This document shows, piece after piece, positions 44,296 through 54,500 of a stretch of DNA of 61,069 bases (its first letter is position 1; every line of letters starts with the position of its first letter). This DNA is from Sphaerosporella brunnea. Its lineage: Eukaryota > Ascomycota > Pezizomycetes > Pezizales > Pyronemataceae. The notes under the pieces were generated by a model that was not told the origin of the DNA, ran no database searches, and saw only the letters and a list, made by a program, of their open reading frames with translations. The translations under genes were made by a program, and so were the position numbers. Where the stretch lies: positions 1 to 61,069 of the forward strand of contig VXIS01000292.1 in the NCBI GenBank assembly GCA_008704415.1, written 5' to 3'.

Positions 44296-45957
44296 GCTGC
44301 TTTGATGCAGGTACCGCACGTGGTGGTTGGTGGTGGTGCATCTTCCCATATCTCTCTTCGCCGCTTTGAGAACACAATTCCGAAGTCATATAATGTCGCT
44401 TATGGCCTCCAGCAAATCACGGTTGTTGGGGGAACCATGTGGTTTAAGATATCCAGCCGCCCATATCACTTGATAGACGCCGGATAAGTAGCCGGCGGAT
44501 AGGTTATTTACATTCATATCAAGTATGTACCTACCTACTCTAGACCCACAATACCCGCCAACCGGAAATGATTGAACTAGGTACACAGCCGGAGACACCA
44601 AGACGAGTATGCATTTGCACCGCTGACAAGCAAAGTCCACATCACATCTTCTCCGCCGGGCCCCGAATAATCGCGGCGAGACACCTGAGTTACCAGTTTC
44701 CCTGTTTGTGGGAGTTGTGGTGCAGGGGATATTTAGCTCCAGCAGCAAAGTGGCGCCGGTAAGCTATCTACAGCTACTTTTTTTTTTTTTGCTGATGTAT
44801 CGATGCGCTTACAGTAGATATATATTAACTACCGAACGATCAACAAAGGGTCTTTCACGTGTGGGTTGTTGCCTAAGCAGTGCGTACAGTAAAACGACCG
44901 CGCATGCAATATGAAAACCCAATTGGCGGGGTGCCCCCGGACGGCTTAAAAAGCTGGCCGCCGGGGATCAGAGACTGGTCGCAAAAGCAGCAGTAGACCC
45001 GTATGACTGAGCACGCTGCTAAGGCCAGCTGGATTGTTTGGAGCCGTTCACTGCATAATTAGCTTGAAGTCGGAACGACGAGCTCCCTGAAAGCTCGCGA
45101 GGAAGTCTCTCGATGGACTCGTCACTGCACATGCATTCCACAATGGTAGTAGATATTGGCCTGCCTACGAAATCTTGGCCCGTCAACTTTGCCCAACCAC
45201 CGCCGCCGCGGTGCTCTCAAACGTTGGAAGGGGATTCTTTTTTTTCCCCTGGCTCGGAGCCATGCTTTGCAGGCCAAGATGTTCCTCCAGAGCAGCCTGC
45301 TTCATTGGACCCCCCCGGGGCATCCGTAAACCTGATGCCAGATATCGATCGTTCGTCTCCATCTCGCGGGGCTCCCCATTTGCCAAACTGGAGCTTCGCC
45401 AGCTGCAACGCCCGGCCCAATCTGGGATAAGTGAGGGGCACAGCCATCACAGGAATCTTTTCGCTATTCGTAAACGGCGTTGGCGGTCGAGCTCCGAGTT
45501 GTCCAGGGCGCTTGGATAGCACCGAGCTAGCTAGCCACAAAGCCTGACGGAGGAGTCGAAATGCAAGCCAGCCAGCCAGTCAGCCCCCCCACGACCCGCA
45601 GTTTATCAGAGCTGTGGCGCAACTAAAGCTACTCGCCGCGGCTGCGCTAAAAGCGCTAGGCGCTTATTTCTATAGGTAGATACAAAGCACGCAGGGGGAA
45701 GAGGCATGCCCATGATGGGTGGTTTGTAAGCGGTTTTATTCCGCCCGGGGGGGGGGGGGGTACAGAGGCCCGCGGTGGATGGGAGCTGCTGGGGCAGGCT
45801 TGTTGAATTTATGCTTGTTACTGTGGTGAGCATGAGTTGAAACGGCGTGGGTTAAAAGATAGAAAGCGCATAACGTTTTATACACCAATCCCCTATCCAC
45901 GCCATTGCAGATAGTAAGATCCCTGATATAGTACACTCTCCCTTTGCTCTCCACCGT
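44296..45957. other. Intergenic, 1.7 kb, nothing seen
   Basis: No convincing ORF, RNA or element. There is a T run near 44780-44790, a G run near 45748-45760 and short CAGC/AGCC repeats near 45530-45590. Open frames are short and overlap on both strands. Confidence 0.5.
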
Positions 45958-46921
45958 CTACAAAAACAGCTCCTTGTGCACCGCATCCTCGTCCAATCCC
46001 AGCGCTGCCATGATGTTCCTATACCTGATACCACCCTTCTCCTTCCTCTTCAAGTACTTCAACAGCTTCTGCCTTCTATGAACCATCAACCGAAGACTCC
46101 GCTTGTTGTGCTTATCTTTGGTGTTGTGGCCATCGTTTCTGTGCAGCGCCTTCTCCAGTGCTCTGATTTTGACCGTCAAGATGGCGGCCTGCACCTCCGA
46201 GCTGCCAGTATCCGGGCCCGCGCGGGGTGTCTTACCGGTTTCCTCGGGCGTGGGCGCGCCAGGGTCCTTGGGGAGGGCGTCGTCCGTGTTGTGCCGGCCA
46301 AACAGCTCAATGCACATCTGCTTGTTGCTCCTGGTGCGGTCCGCGGAGGAACCATTTCCGAGGGCAATGATGCGACGGATCGCCTCGACCGTGCGTTCAT
46401 GTCGCTCCTGGAACGCCTTCTCCTTGACAGGGTCGGGATAGGGGTCGTTGCCGGCGGTGCGCGGCTTCGTCAGCTCCATGCTGTTCTGGATAAACTCCGG
46501 CAGCTCTTGCGGGGTGATGAAGTGGTTCAGGCGGGCCTCTTCGAGCGAAGGCATTTGCCCGGCTTTGGAACGCACCGAGTCGACGGCTGGCAACGGGGGT
46601 GGTACTTCATCCAGGGCGGAGAGGAACGCGGTCGGCTTGCCTTTGACTGGGTCCGCCGCTTGTGTCGCCCGGATCGCTGCCAATGCTGCTTTGCGGGCTT
46701 GTATCGCTTCTTTGCGCTTTTTCGCCAGTTGGACATTGTGCGACCCGATGCTTTGCTGCTGCGATAGAACGCTGGGTGAGGTGCTGAAGGTGCGGGCTGC
46801 TGCTCCTGCGGCGGGTTAGTGGGGTGGCCGTAAAGCGGCCCGGGGGAATGGTACCGGCTGCGGGGGCGATCCGGAGAGAAGAGAAGGCGGCGGCCAGGGA
46901 GGTTTGGAGTCGAGACGACAT
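45958..46921 (-). CDS. MRPS28: Mitochondrial small-subunit ribosomal protein uS15m
   Basis: Two exons (46921-46855 and 46805-45958) with a 49-bp intron give 304 aa. The first exon supplies an Arg/Ser/Ala-rich mitochondrial targeting sequence (MSSRLQTSLAAAFSSLRIAP). The splice joins it in frame to ARTFSTSPSVLSQQQS, a typical matrix-import end. The S15 domain is C-terminal: GSSEVQAAILTVKIRALEKA, then DKHNKRSLRLMVHRRQKLLK, then KGGIRYRNIMAALGL. uS15 binds small-subunit rRNA early in assembly. The length, with an N-terminal extension, matches fungal Mrps28-type proteins. The gene is divergent from NOP58. Confidence 0.9.
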
Positions 46922-47221
46922 GACGGCGGGCGGGCGGTGAGCTCTCTTCCTCTGCGTCGGTGATGTTTGTTGGGGTAATTGAACTTTTGCGCGAAGTTGA
47001 AGTTGTCTGCGGAGCCGCACGAATTCCACGTGATCCACTAGTTAAAAATCCATCCCTTTCCGCTTTGGGTGCGAGGAAAAAAAGTTCGTCTTCGCGCGAC
47101 GACCACACCCAACCACCCACCACCACCACCACCACCACCACCACCACCACCCGCTGCCCGTCAATTCGCAGGCCGAACTCCCGTTGTTGTCGCTAGGCGA
47201 AGGAATTACACGACAGCCACG
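46922..47221. promoter_or_regulatory. Divergent promoter shared by MRPS28 and NOP58
   Basis: Only 300 bp separate the two start codons, so both promoters and 5' UTRs must lie here. A CAC/ACC trinucleotide run occupies 47115-47152. I cannot point to a specific factor site. Coregulation is inference from the layout and from both products serving ribosome production. Confidence 0.6.
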
Positions 47222-48939
47222 ATGACCATCTTGATTCTCGCTGAAACCAGCGCGGGTTACGCTCTGTTCAAGGCTAAGGACAAGAAGCTTCTCAAGAAGG
47301 ATGGTTTGGTGAAGGAAATGAGCACCCCCGAGGGTGCTGCCGGAATGTGGGTTTCTCCTGTTTCCTTCAGTTGTTTGAGCGCGAATAATCGGACAATGGG
47401 TTGACAATGGATCGATCGCACAGGTTGAAACTCAAGCAATTTGCCAAGTTTGACAGCGCCGCGACTGCTCTGGAAGAGGTGTCCTCATTGGTCGAGTCCA
47501 AGGTCTCGCCTATGCTCTCCTCGCTGCTGGATGGCCTTAAGGACGAGAAAAAGGCTTCGCTGGTTGTCTGCGACCCCAAGTTGGGTGTCGCGATCAACAA
47601 GATCCCCGGTCTCTCTCTCAATGTCATTTCAGACTCCAGCACACAGGACCTCTACCGTGGAATCCGTGAGCACATTATCGCGTTGATCCCCGGCCTCACT
47701 CCCACCGACCTCTCTACCATGTCGCTGGGTCTGTCTCACTCGCTCTCGCGTCACAAGCTCAAGTTCTCTGCCGACAAGGTCGACACCATGATCGTGCAGG
47801 CGATCGCGCTTCTGGATGACCTGGACAAGGAGCTCAACACCTACGCCATGCGTGTCAAGGAATGGTACGGTTGGCACTTCCCGGAGATGCAAAAGATCAT
47901 CAACGACAATATGGCGTACGCGCGGGTGATTATGGCAATGGGCATGCGTACCGAGTGCGCGACCACTGATCTATCCGAGATACTTCCCGAGGAGATCGAG
48001 ACCCAGCTCAAGACTGCCGCTGAAGTGTCTATGGGAACTGAGATTACCCCTCAAGATCTCACCAACATCAAGGCCCTGGCCGAGCAGGTCATCTCGTTCG
48101 CCGAGTACCGCCAGCAGCTCAGCTCCTACCTTACCGCGCGTATGAACGCCATCGCTCCTAACCTTACCGTCCTCGTCGGAGAACTCGTCGGTGCCCGTCT
48201 CATCGCCCACGCCGGTTCCCTGATCAACCTCTCCAAGGCTCCCGCCTCGACCCTCCAGATCCTTGGTGCAGAGAAGGCGCTGTTCCGTGCGCTCAAGACC
48301 AAACACGACACGCCCAAGTACGGCCTCATCTACCACGCCTCGCTTATTGGCCAGTCCACCGGAAAGAACAAGGGCAAGGTGGCACGTATGCTTGCTGCCA
48401 AGACCTCCCTCGGAGTCCGTTACGATGCGCTCAATGAGGAGAAGCCTGAGGATGCTTCCGAGGGCCGGTTGGGTATCGAGATGCGCCGCAAGGTCGAGAG
48501 CCGCATGCGGCACCTCGAGGGCAAGCCGCCGTTGCCCAAGGAGGACTACACTCCAGGCAAGAATGGCGTCAACAAGTTCGATCTTAAGGTTGGCAACAAG
48601 CGGTACAACGAGGATGCGGACGCCGTGATGGAGGATGCTCCTGCCCTCGAGGTTGTCAAGGACGCGCTCAAGATGGACGTGGACGGTGAGCAGGAGGAGA
48701 GTGAAGATGAGGAGGACAAGGCGCGGGAGGAGAAGAAAAAGGAGAAGAAGAAGCGGAAGCTTGAGGTTGGCGATGAGGGCAGCAAGAAGAAGGAGAAGAA
48801 GGAGAAGAAAAAGAAGCGGAAGAGCGACGTTGATGGCGACGTTGACGGCGAGGGCAGCAAGAAGAAGAAGGAGAAGAAGGAGAAGAAGGAGAAAAGGGAG
48901 AAGAAAGGCAAGAGCAGTGTTGTCAACAGCCACCCGTAA
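47222..48939 (+). CDS. NOP58: Box C/D snoRNP core protein Nop58
   Basis: Two exons (47222-47346 and 47424-48939) with a 77-bp intron give 546 aa. The N-terminus [20 protein letters not shown] and [12 protein letters not shown] are Nop58 signatures. The Nop domain follows ([14 protein letters not shown], then [35 protein letters not shown]). The tail is a long run of Lys/Glu repeats (KKKEK type) from about residue 430, as in yeast and animal Nop58. The protein is a core part of box C/D snoRNPs that guide rRNA 2'-O-methylation in the nucleolus. The KKE tail is low-complexity but in frame. Confidence 0.95.
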
Positions 48940-49775
48940 AAGCCACGCCCTAGTGGCTGGCTCTCTTAAGCAGCCAGCCGAAGGGTCGAATAATGATGCC
49001 CAGCCAGCAGCCGGCTCCAACGAACGAGTGACTTCGTGTGAAGCAAGCACCCGAACACCGTTCAAAGATCCCGTAAATAGTCTTGCTGATCTCCTTGTCA
49101 TTTCCCTTTCCTATATTTCGTTGCTGGTATTTTTCTCTCTGGTTCTATTTTCCATGCGGATCGTTATGCCTGTTGTGTGTTCAACGCAATTGATTCGATC
49201 GATTCTGATCGGCGTTCGGGGATTCACGTTGGTTGGTCAGCGTTGGCACGATTGACGGGCTGTGATTCACATCGCCACGGTTGATATCGACAATTTGCTG
49301 TGCTTCTTTGATAGTCCGGTTGCACGCTCATTTGCGTTTCCCTTTTCACATGCTAAGCGTGACGGCGTGGCGGTTGTGCTCTAAGCCCCTTTGAGCGGGG
49401 GGTGGGGGGCTGTGTCTGCAAGCAGGGCAAGTGCAAAAAGGGCAAAATGACAGAGAGACGACACAACACAAAACGGAGACACGGAACCGAATCCAGACAA
49501 CTAACGACTGCTCTGCTTGCCCACACGACACAGCACACTATACACAACCTTCAGGCTTTGGCTGCTCTCCCTACACCGTCACTCTGTAGCGCAGGCACAC
49601 TTGAGGAACCCGAGCGAAAGGACACCGAAACAAAACCACTAAACCACCCCTCCCCAAGGACACAACTTCCGAAAAGTATCGCTGCGAGGCAACCGCCATC
49701 ACCACCAAACTCGCTTGCCTCCCACCCTCCTTTCCTTTCTCTCTTCCTTCCCCAACCCACAAACCAACTCTCATC
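48940..49775. other. Intergenic, nothing seen
   Basis: This is the 3' flank of NOP58 and the promoter of the DGK1-like gene. An ORF crossing 49402-50037 overlaps the DGK1 N-terminus in another frame and has no support. Confidence 0.5.
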
Positions 49776-50821
49776 ATGCCGCCCTCACTTGGACACTGCA
49801 ACACCTCTCGCTCGCCCTCAATATCTCGATCGACGTCTTCCTCTTCCTTTGTTGCCGCTCACGCTCACTCGGCCTCGGAAGCCGAAGAGGATACAACCCC
49901 GAGCACTAGCACGAGCTCCTCACCACGTTCTCGTTCACCCGAGCCGAAGGGTCTTCTATCCCCCAGCGACTTTCTTTCACCCCCTTCCACGAACGCATGG
50001 CGCACACTTTCGCGATCTCCGTCGCCGCTCGGTCTGATTCCAATCCACCGGCAGTTCAGTAAATTTGTACTTGCCCATTTTCCCGCTACAAAAAAAAAAA
50101 TTATCACAACTGACAGCAGTGCCAGATCCACAAACATGAGGTCCCGCGCAAACTCCTCCACGTCTCGATCGGCTTCCTAGCCATCTATCTGTACCGTAGT
50201 GGCCACCAGCCCGCGCGCCTAATCCCTCCGCTCACCACCGCCCTACTCCCAATAGGAACCGCAGACGTCCTGCGCTTCTCTAGCGACTCCTTCAACGCGC
50301 TCTACATCCGGCTTCTCGGCGCGCTGATGCGCGAGTCCGAAGTGCGCGGCTGGAACGGCGTGGTGTGGTACCTCGTCGGCACCATCACCGTGCTTGCCGT
50401 CTTCCCCAAGGACGTGGCTACCCTGAGTATCCTCCTCCTCAGCTGGTGCGACACCGCCGCTTCCACCTTCGGAAGACTCTGGGGTCGCCACACCCCCTCG
50501 ATCCGCAGGGGCAAGAGTTTGGCCGGCTCGCTGGCCGCGGCGATCGTTGGCGCGGTCGGCGCCGCTGCCTGGTGGGGCTGGATCGTCCCCGGCACCCCTG
50601 CGTACCCCGATGACCCCGTCGGTGGCGTTATGTGGAGTGGAAGACTTGCCATCGCTGGTGTCGAGGTCACTGGCGGAATCGCGTTGGCTGCTATCAGTGT
50701 GATTACGGGACTTGTGGCCAGTGCGAGTGAGGTCCTCGATTTGTGGGGCTTGGATGACAATGTGGTTATTCCAGTTGTCAGTGCGGTTGGTATTTGGGGG
50801 ATTTTGAAAGTGTTTGGTTAG
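49776..50821 (+). CDS. DGK1: CTP-dependent diacylglycerol kinase, DGK1 type
   Basis: Two exons (49776-50066 and 50117-50821) with a 50-bp intron give 331 aa. The first about 85 residues are Ser/Pro-rich and likely cytosolic and disordered. The splice restores the family motif KHEVPRKLLHVSIGFLAIYLY, which leads into a multi-span membrane domain of the dolichol kinase/CTP-transferase type. Supporting pieces are IGTADVLRF, FPKDVATLSILLLSWCDTAAS, FGRLWGR and GKSLAGSLAAAIVGA. Dgk1 makes phosphatidic acid from diacylglycerol and CTP at the ER and nuclear membrane, opposing Pah1. The branch is inferred from the RKLLH motif and length. The acceptor could also be 3 bp further on. Confidence 0.85.
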
Positions 50822-51777
50822 ATGCGATACCGGGGTGTTTTCTTCCTTCTCGTTGATTCCTTGATTTGTGGGAGCTACCTTGTATTACTACTTTTTCTCT
50901 TTTCTTCCCGATCACGTGATGTTACTACTACCTTCTTACAGTACTGTTACGTTACTCCTGCCGACATTATTTATGACTCCCGCCGCTATTATTCATGTCT
51001 GCGCTACATTGCGTTTCTTGTGTACATGTATGTGTGTGATTTTTTTTGATTTTTTTTTCCTTTTTGGGGGCGGGGGGTGGAGTTTGGGATTCTTTTTTTT
51101 TTTTGATTATTTCTTTGGATAGATGGGTTAGACTTTTTCCGTGTTGTTGGGGATTCTTGCTGTAATGCTGTTGAACGCTTTTTGGGTTGGTTGGTTAACG
51201 TTGTATGGCTATGGCTATCTGAGAGGTATCCGATATTATGGTGGTGGTGGAAAAGGACGGGGGATATACCTAACATTTCTGATTCTGCTTTTGCTGATGT
51301 GACCGAGTGCTTGATTATGATCTAACTACCAATAGAACCAACCTACAGGGCTGAAGGTTTATTTGCTTGCAGCTTCCGGGAGAGGGGCGAGCTGGGGCGA
51401 GTGATTTTATGTGATACTAATGACTTCTCACTCACTCGTTAGGTTGGAGACGCATTTGGTGATATTTCCTCATGGCCGCATTCCCGAGGCCGCCTGTCTC
51501 GGTTGTTCTAAGGCAGATCTTCATAAAGCACCGTTACGCCACAAACGCCCCCAAAGCATCACGGTAATTATAAAAGGCGCGGTCTCATGAATTAGACAGA
51601 CAGACATCTACAGTCTAGCAGTAGCAGCAAGTAGCGGGGGAAAATCCCTATGCAGATGCAGCAGTAATCCCCTCCCCTCCCCTCCCCAACGAAACAGGCT
51701 GCGTGCGTACTCTCTTCAAAGCAGAAAGAAAGAAAGAAAGAAGAAAAAAAAAAAAAAAAAAAAGTCAAATCTAGCAA

Positions 51778-51816
<39 letters not shown>

Positions 51817-51894
51817 CCACCCATCTCCTCCCCGCCCATCTCCTCCCTCAACAACCAATTGCAACCAAACCGAATTCGCCTCAATTCACTTTTC
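50822..51894. other. Intergenic with T/A runs and an AAGC repeat
   Basis: No gene is supported. Several T runs lie at 51040-51110. From 51744 there is a poly(A) run followed by an AAGC tetranucleotide repeat. Confidence 0.55.
51777..51816. repeat. (AAGC)n tetranucleotide microsatellite
   Basis: About nine to ten AAGC units in a row, preceded by a purine-rich AAAG/poly(A) stretch (about 51722-51764). Confidence 0.85.
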
Positions 51895-52398
51895 TCACTT
51901 CTTCCGACGAGACACCTTGCCTGCAGGAACCGCAACCTGGGGAACAGCCTTGTCCTTGCCCTTGCGCCTGGCTTTGCCCTTTTCCTTCCCGGAGGCGGCG
52001 GCGGCCGCCGCGGCGGGCTCCTTCTTGCTGCTGCGGGTGGTGCGGGGGGCAGTAGCCGTAGCCGAAGCCGCAGCCGCAGCCGCGGTGGCAGCAGTGGCAC
52101 TGCGGGTAGCACGGGGAGCAGCAGCAGCGGCGGAGGCTTTTGCGGGGGTCCTGATGACGACGCCGGCGACTATGTTTGTGGGGCGCGGCTTCTTGCTGCT
52201 GGCGTTGCTGGAAGGCTTGACGGTGGTGGTGGTGGTGATGGTGGTGGTGGTCGAGGAGGAGGAGGAGGAGGAGGAGGAAGTAGTAGTGGTGGTGGTGGAA
52301 CGTGGAGGCTTCTTTGCGAGCTTGAGCTTGTCGCGCGAGGCCTGGGCGAGGCGCGAGGAGCGCCGCGGCTGCGCTTTGGTGCGGGTTGTCGCTGCCAT
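51895..52398 (-). CDS. Low-complexity Lys/Ala/Thr-rich protein, unrecognised
   Basis: The 167-aa model starts at the ATG at 52398 (an upstream in-frame ATG at 52476 gives 193 aa). The N-terminus is basic (RTKAQPRRSSRLAQASRDKL). Next come long Thr and Ser tracts, a short ordered-looking piece (NIVAGVVIRTPAK), Ala tracts and a Lys-rich tail. This composition fits a nuclear, chromatin-associated disordered protein, but no domain supports it. The opposite strand is also open for most of this stretch because of the repetitive codons, so even the coding strand is not certain. Confidence 0.4.
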   Translation of the reverse strand: MAATTRTKAQPRRSSRLAQASRDKLKLAKKPPRSTTTTTTSSSSSSSSSTTTTITTTTTVKPSSNASSKKPRPTNIVAGVVIRTPAKASAAAAAPRATRSATAATAAAAAASATATAPRTTRSSKKEPAAAAAAASGKEKGKARRKGKDKAVPQVAVPAGKVSRRKK

Positions 52399-53637
52399 GG
52401 TTTGAGGTGCGGGTTGAGGTGCGGTGGGTTGGTGGCCACCACCGGTCAGGCCGTGGTGGGTGCAAGGGTTGCTCACTGCGTGTCACTCGGGCGAGGTTTG
52501 GTTTTGCCGGAGTTTCGGGGGCGAGAAAGGACGTTGCTTCAGTTTTTGTGCGTAAACAGTCGTTGCTGCGCTGGGTGGATTCTTCCCAACATCGGCAGCG
52601 CGGGTCACAGACCAAGGCGGCCGGCCGGCTGGCTGGCTGGCTGATGCACGCGGGGGGTGGCGCGAGGGAACCTCAAATTCCCTGAAACTACCACGTCGAT
52701 GTCGTCGAGAGCGTTTGCTGGTTTTCTAGACCGTGATCTCAGCCACAACACGCCCAAGGAAGAACTCGGCAAAACGAAAGAAAAAAAACTGCATCCAGGA
52801 AGCAAGCAACAGTTTTCGAGTTGCTTGCACACACACACGCGCGAGCGCAGTGTCCCCAATGGGGGAGAGCGAAGGCGGTTGTTGGGGTGGCTGTAGCTGT
52901 TGCTTGGTTTAGCTGGGCTCTGTCGACCTGGCTGCGAGTGATATATGTACACACCGCGAGTTTGGCACTACCGCAACAACAACAACAACCGTGATTTGAT
53001 TTTGTAAGAGCAACGCCAGCGAGCAAGGCTGTGGCGCTGGGAAACAGGCATGCGTGAAGGCGTTCGGGTCGTGGCGGGCGTGGTTGCTTCACTAGAAATC
53101 ACTCGCTTTGTCACCACCCCCCTGGCTGTGGCTTTTTGGCTGTTGGCAGCACTGCCGGCGACAGGCCAAGCTTCTGATGGAACCGTCACTGCCACATAAG
53201 TACTAAGCATCTACGCTACGAAGTGAAATACAAGCGAATGGTGGCAGTGTGGTGAACGGCGGGACATCTGCTAGTGTTGTCCATGAATTCGGACTGACTA
53301 CAAGTTAGTGAATTCGGTCATGACCTGAAAGTCCCCCATATTTTGATAAGGGAAAAAAAAAAAAAAACATAGACAGCTGATTCCGAGTCGTGGCGGCCTT
53401 GACAATGACCGGAAACACCCCCCCCCCCCCCACGAAGTCGGGCATTGCAGCCTCATATTCGGGGAAAAAGAAACAGTCGCGAGTTGCTAACCGGTCTTGG
53501 GCATGGGCGCGGGCGGCAACACTACCACGGCGGAGCAAAGAGATTTATGGTCTGTACGTCGATTCAGATTGTTTCTATTTGTACTGAGAAGCGTGCAGCC
53601 CCCCTCCCCCCCAAATTGCAGCCTGGTTACTAGGAAA
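52399..53637. other. Intergenic, nothing seen
   Basis: No supportable gene. A (GGCT)n run lies at about 52620-52645. There are A runs near 53350-53366 and C runs near 53419-53431. Confidence 0.5.
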
Positions 53638-54500
53638 CTACTCGTCATCCTCGTCACCGTCGTCCTCTTCGCCCTCTTCGTCCTCGTCGACGTCCGCGCT
53701 GGCATCGAAAAGACGGACCGCTTTGGGCCACATCCATTCCCGGACGTACACGCCGCCAGGGATGCGCATCTCCAGCTCGATGGCATCCCCAGGGACATCT
53801 ACGTCGGGGGGCAGCAAGACGAAATCGCCGTCCAGGACCTTGGGATTGGGGGCGTTAGGCTCAGGGACGTAGACATAGCGGTAGATCTGGACGGTCAGCC
53901 TGGGGCGGCGAGTCTTGGTCTTGATGTTCTTGATGATGGGGGGGGGAGTCTCCTCCTCCTCCTCCTCCTCATCAGCACTAGTCTCGGCTTCGGTTTCAAC
54001 GCTCTCCTCGGCTTCGGTTTCAACACTCTCCTCGGCCTTCTTGTCGATCTTCTCAACAGCTTTAGCCTTCGGCTTGGGCTCAAAAGCCTTCTTGGTGACC
54101 TTAGTAGGGGCAGCAGCCTTTGAGACAGCACCCTTGGCGGCGGCAACAGCCTTCTTTTTTCCGCGAGTCCTGCTGGGCTTCGGATCGTCGTCTAGCTCGG
54201 TAGCCTCGGGGGTCTCATCCGGCGTCGGAATACCCGCTTCGGAAGTAGCGGAAGCTTTGGGCTTCGTGACGGCCGCTTTTCCCTTGACGGACTTGCCCAC
54301 CTTGGAAGGGGAGGCCGCCTTCGCGACGTTTCCTTTGGTCGTGGTCGTGGTCCTGGCCCTGGTTCTCCTCGCGACAACGTCGGGAGTGATGGGAGGAGTC
54401 GCCATAGCTGTCGTCGCGTCGACGTTAGCAGCTGAAATGGAAGTATGATGTTTTGGGACTCGATCTTCTTACCCTGGGCAGAGACTTTCTTGGGGGCCAT
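53638..54500 (-). CDS. Hypothetical protein with basic N-terminus and acidic C-terminus, 265 aa
   Basis: Two exons (54500-54473 and 54407-53638) with a 65-bp GTAAGA...GACAG intron. The tiny first exon (MAPKKVSAQ) joins in frame. Residues about 10-125 are Lys/Ala/Thr-rich and disordered. An exact duplicated Glu-rich octet (EESVETEA, twice) follows at about 54035-53980. The only ordered-looking part is near the C-terminus (RPRLTVQIYRYVYVPEP, FVLLPPDVDVP, LEMRIPGGVYVREWMWPKA). The protein ends in an Asp/Glu tail. I do not recognise the family. The composition suggests a nuclear protein; this is inference. Confidence 0.6.

Noticed and set aside
43930..44487. 185-aa plus-strand frame overlapping the acid phosphatase start
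   Set aside because: It is antisense to the signal-peptide region and made largely of microsatellite codons.
47971..49101. 376-aa Leu-rich open frame antisense to NOP58
   Set aside because: It is a shadow of the strongly coding NOP58 frame; the Leu runs are the complement of Lys/Glu codons of its tail.
51859..52644. 261-aa Gly/Ser-rich open frame on the plus strand
   Set aside because: It is the antisense of the trinucleotide-rich Thr/Ala/Lys ORF; its glycine runs come from the same repeats and it shows no domain.
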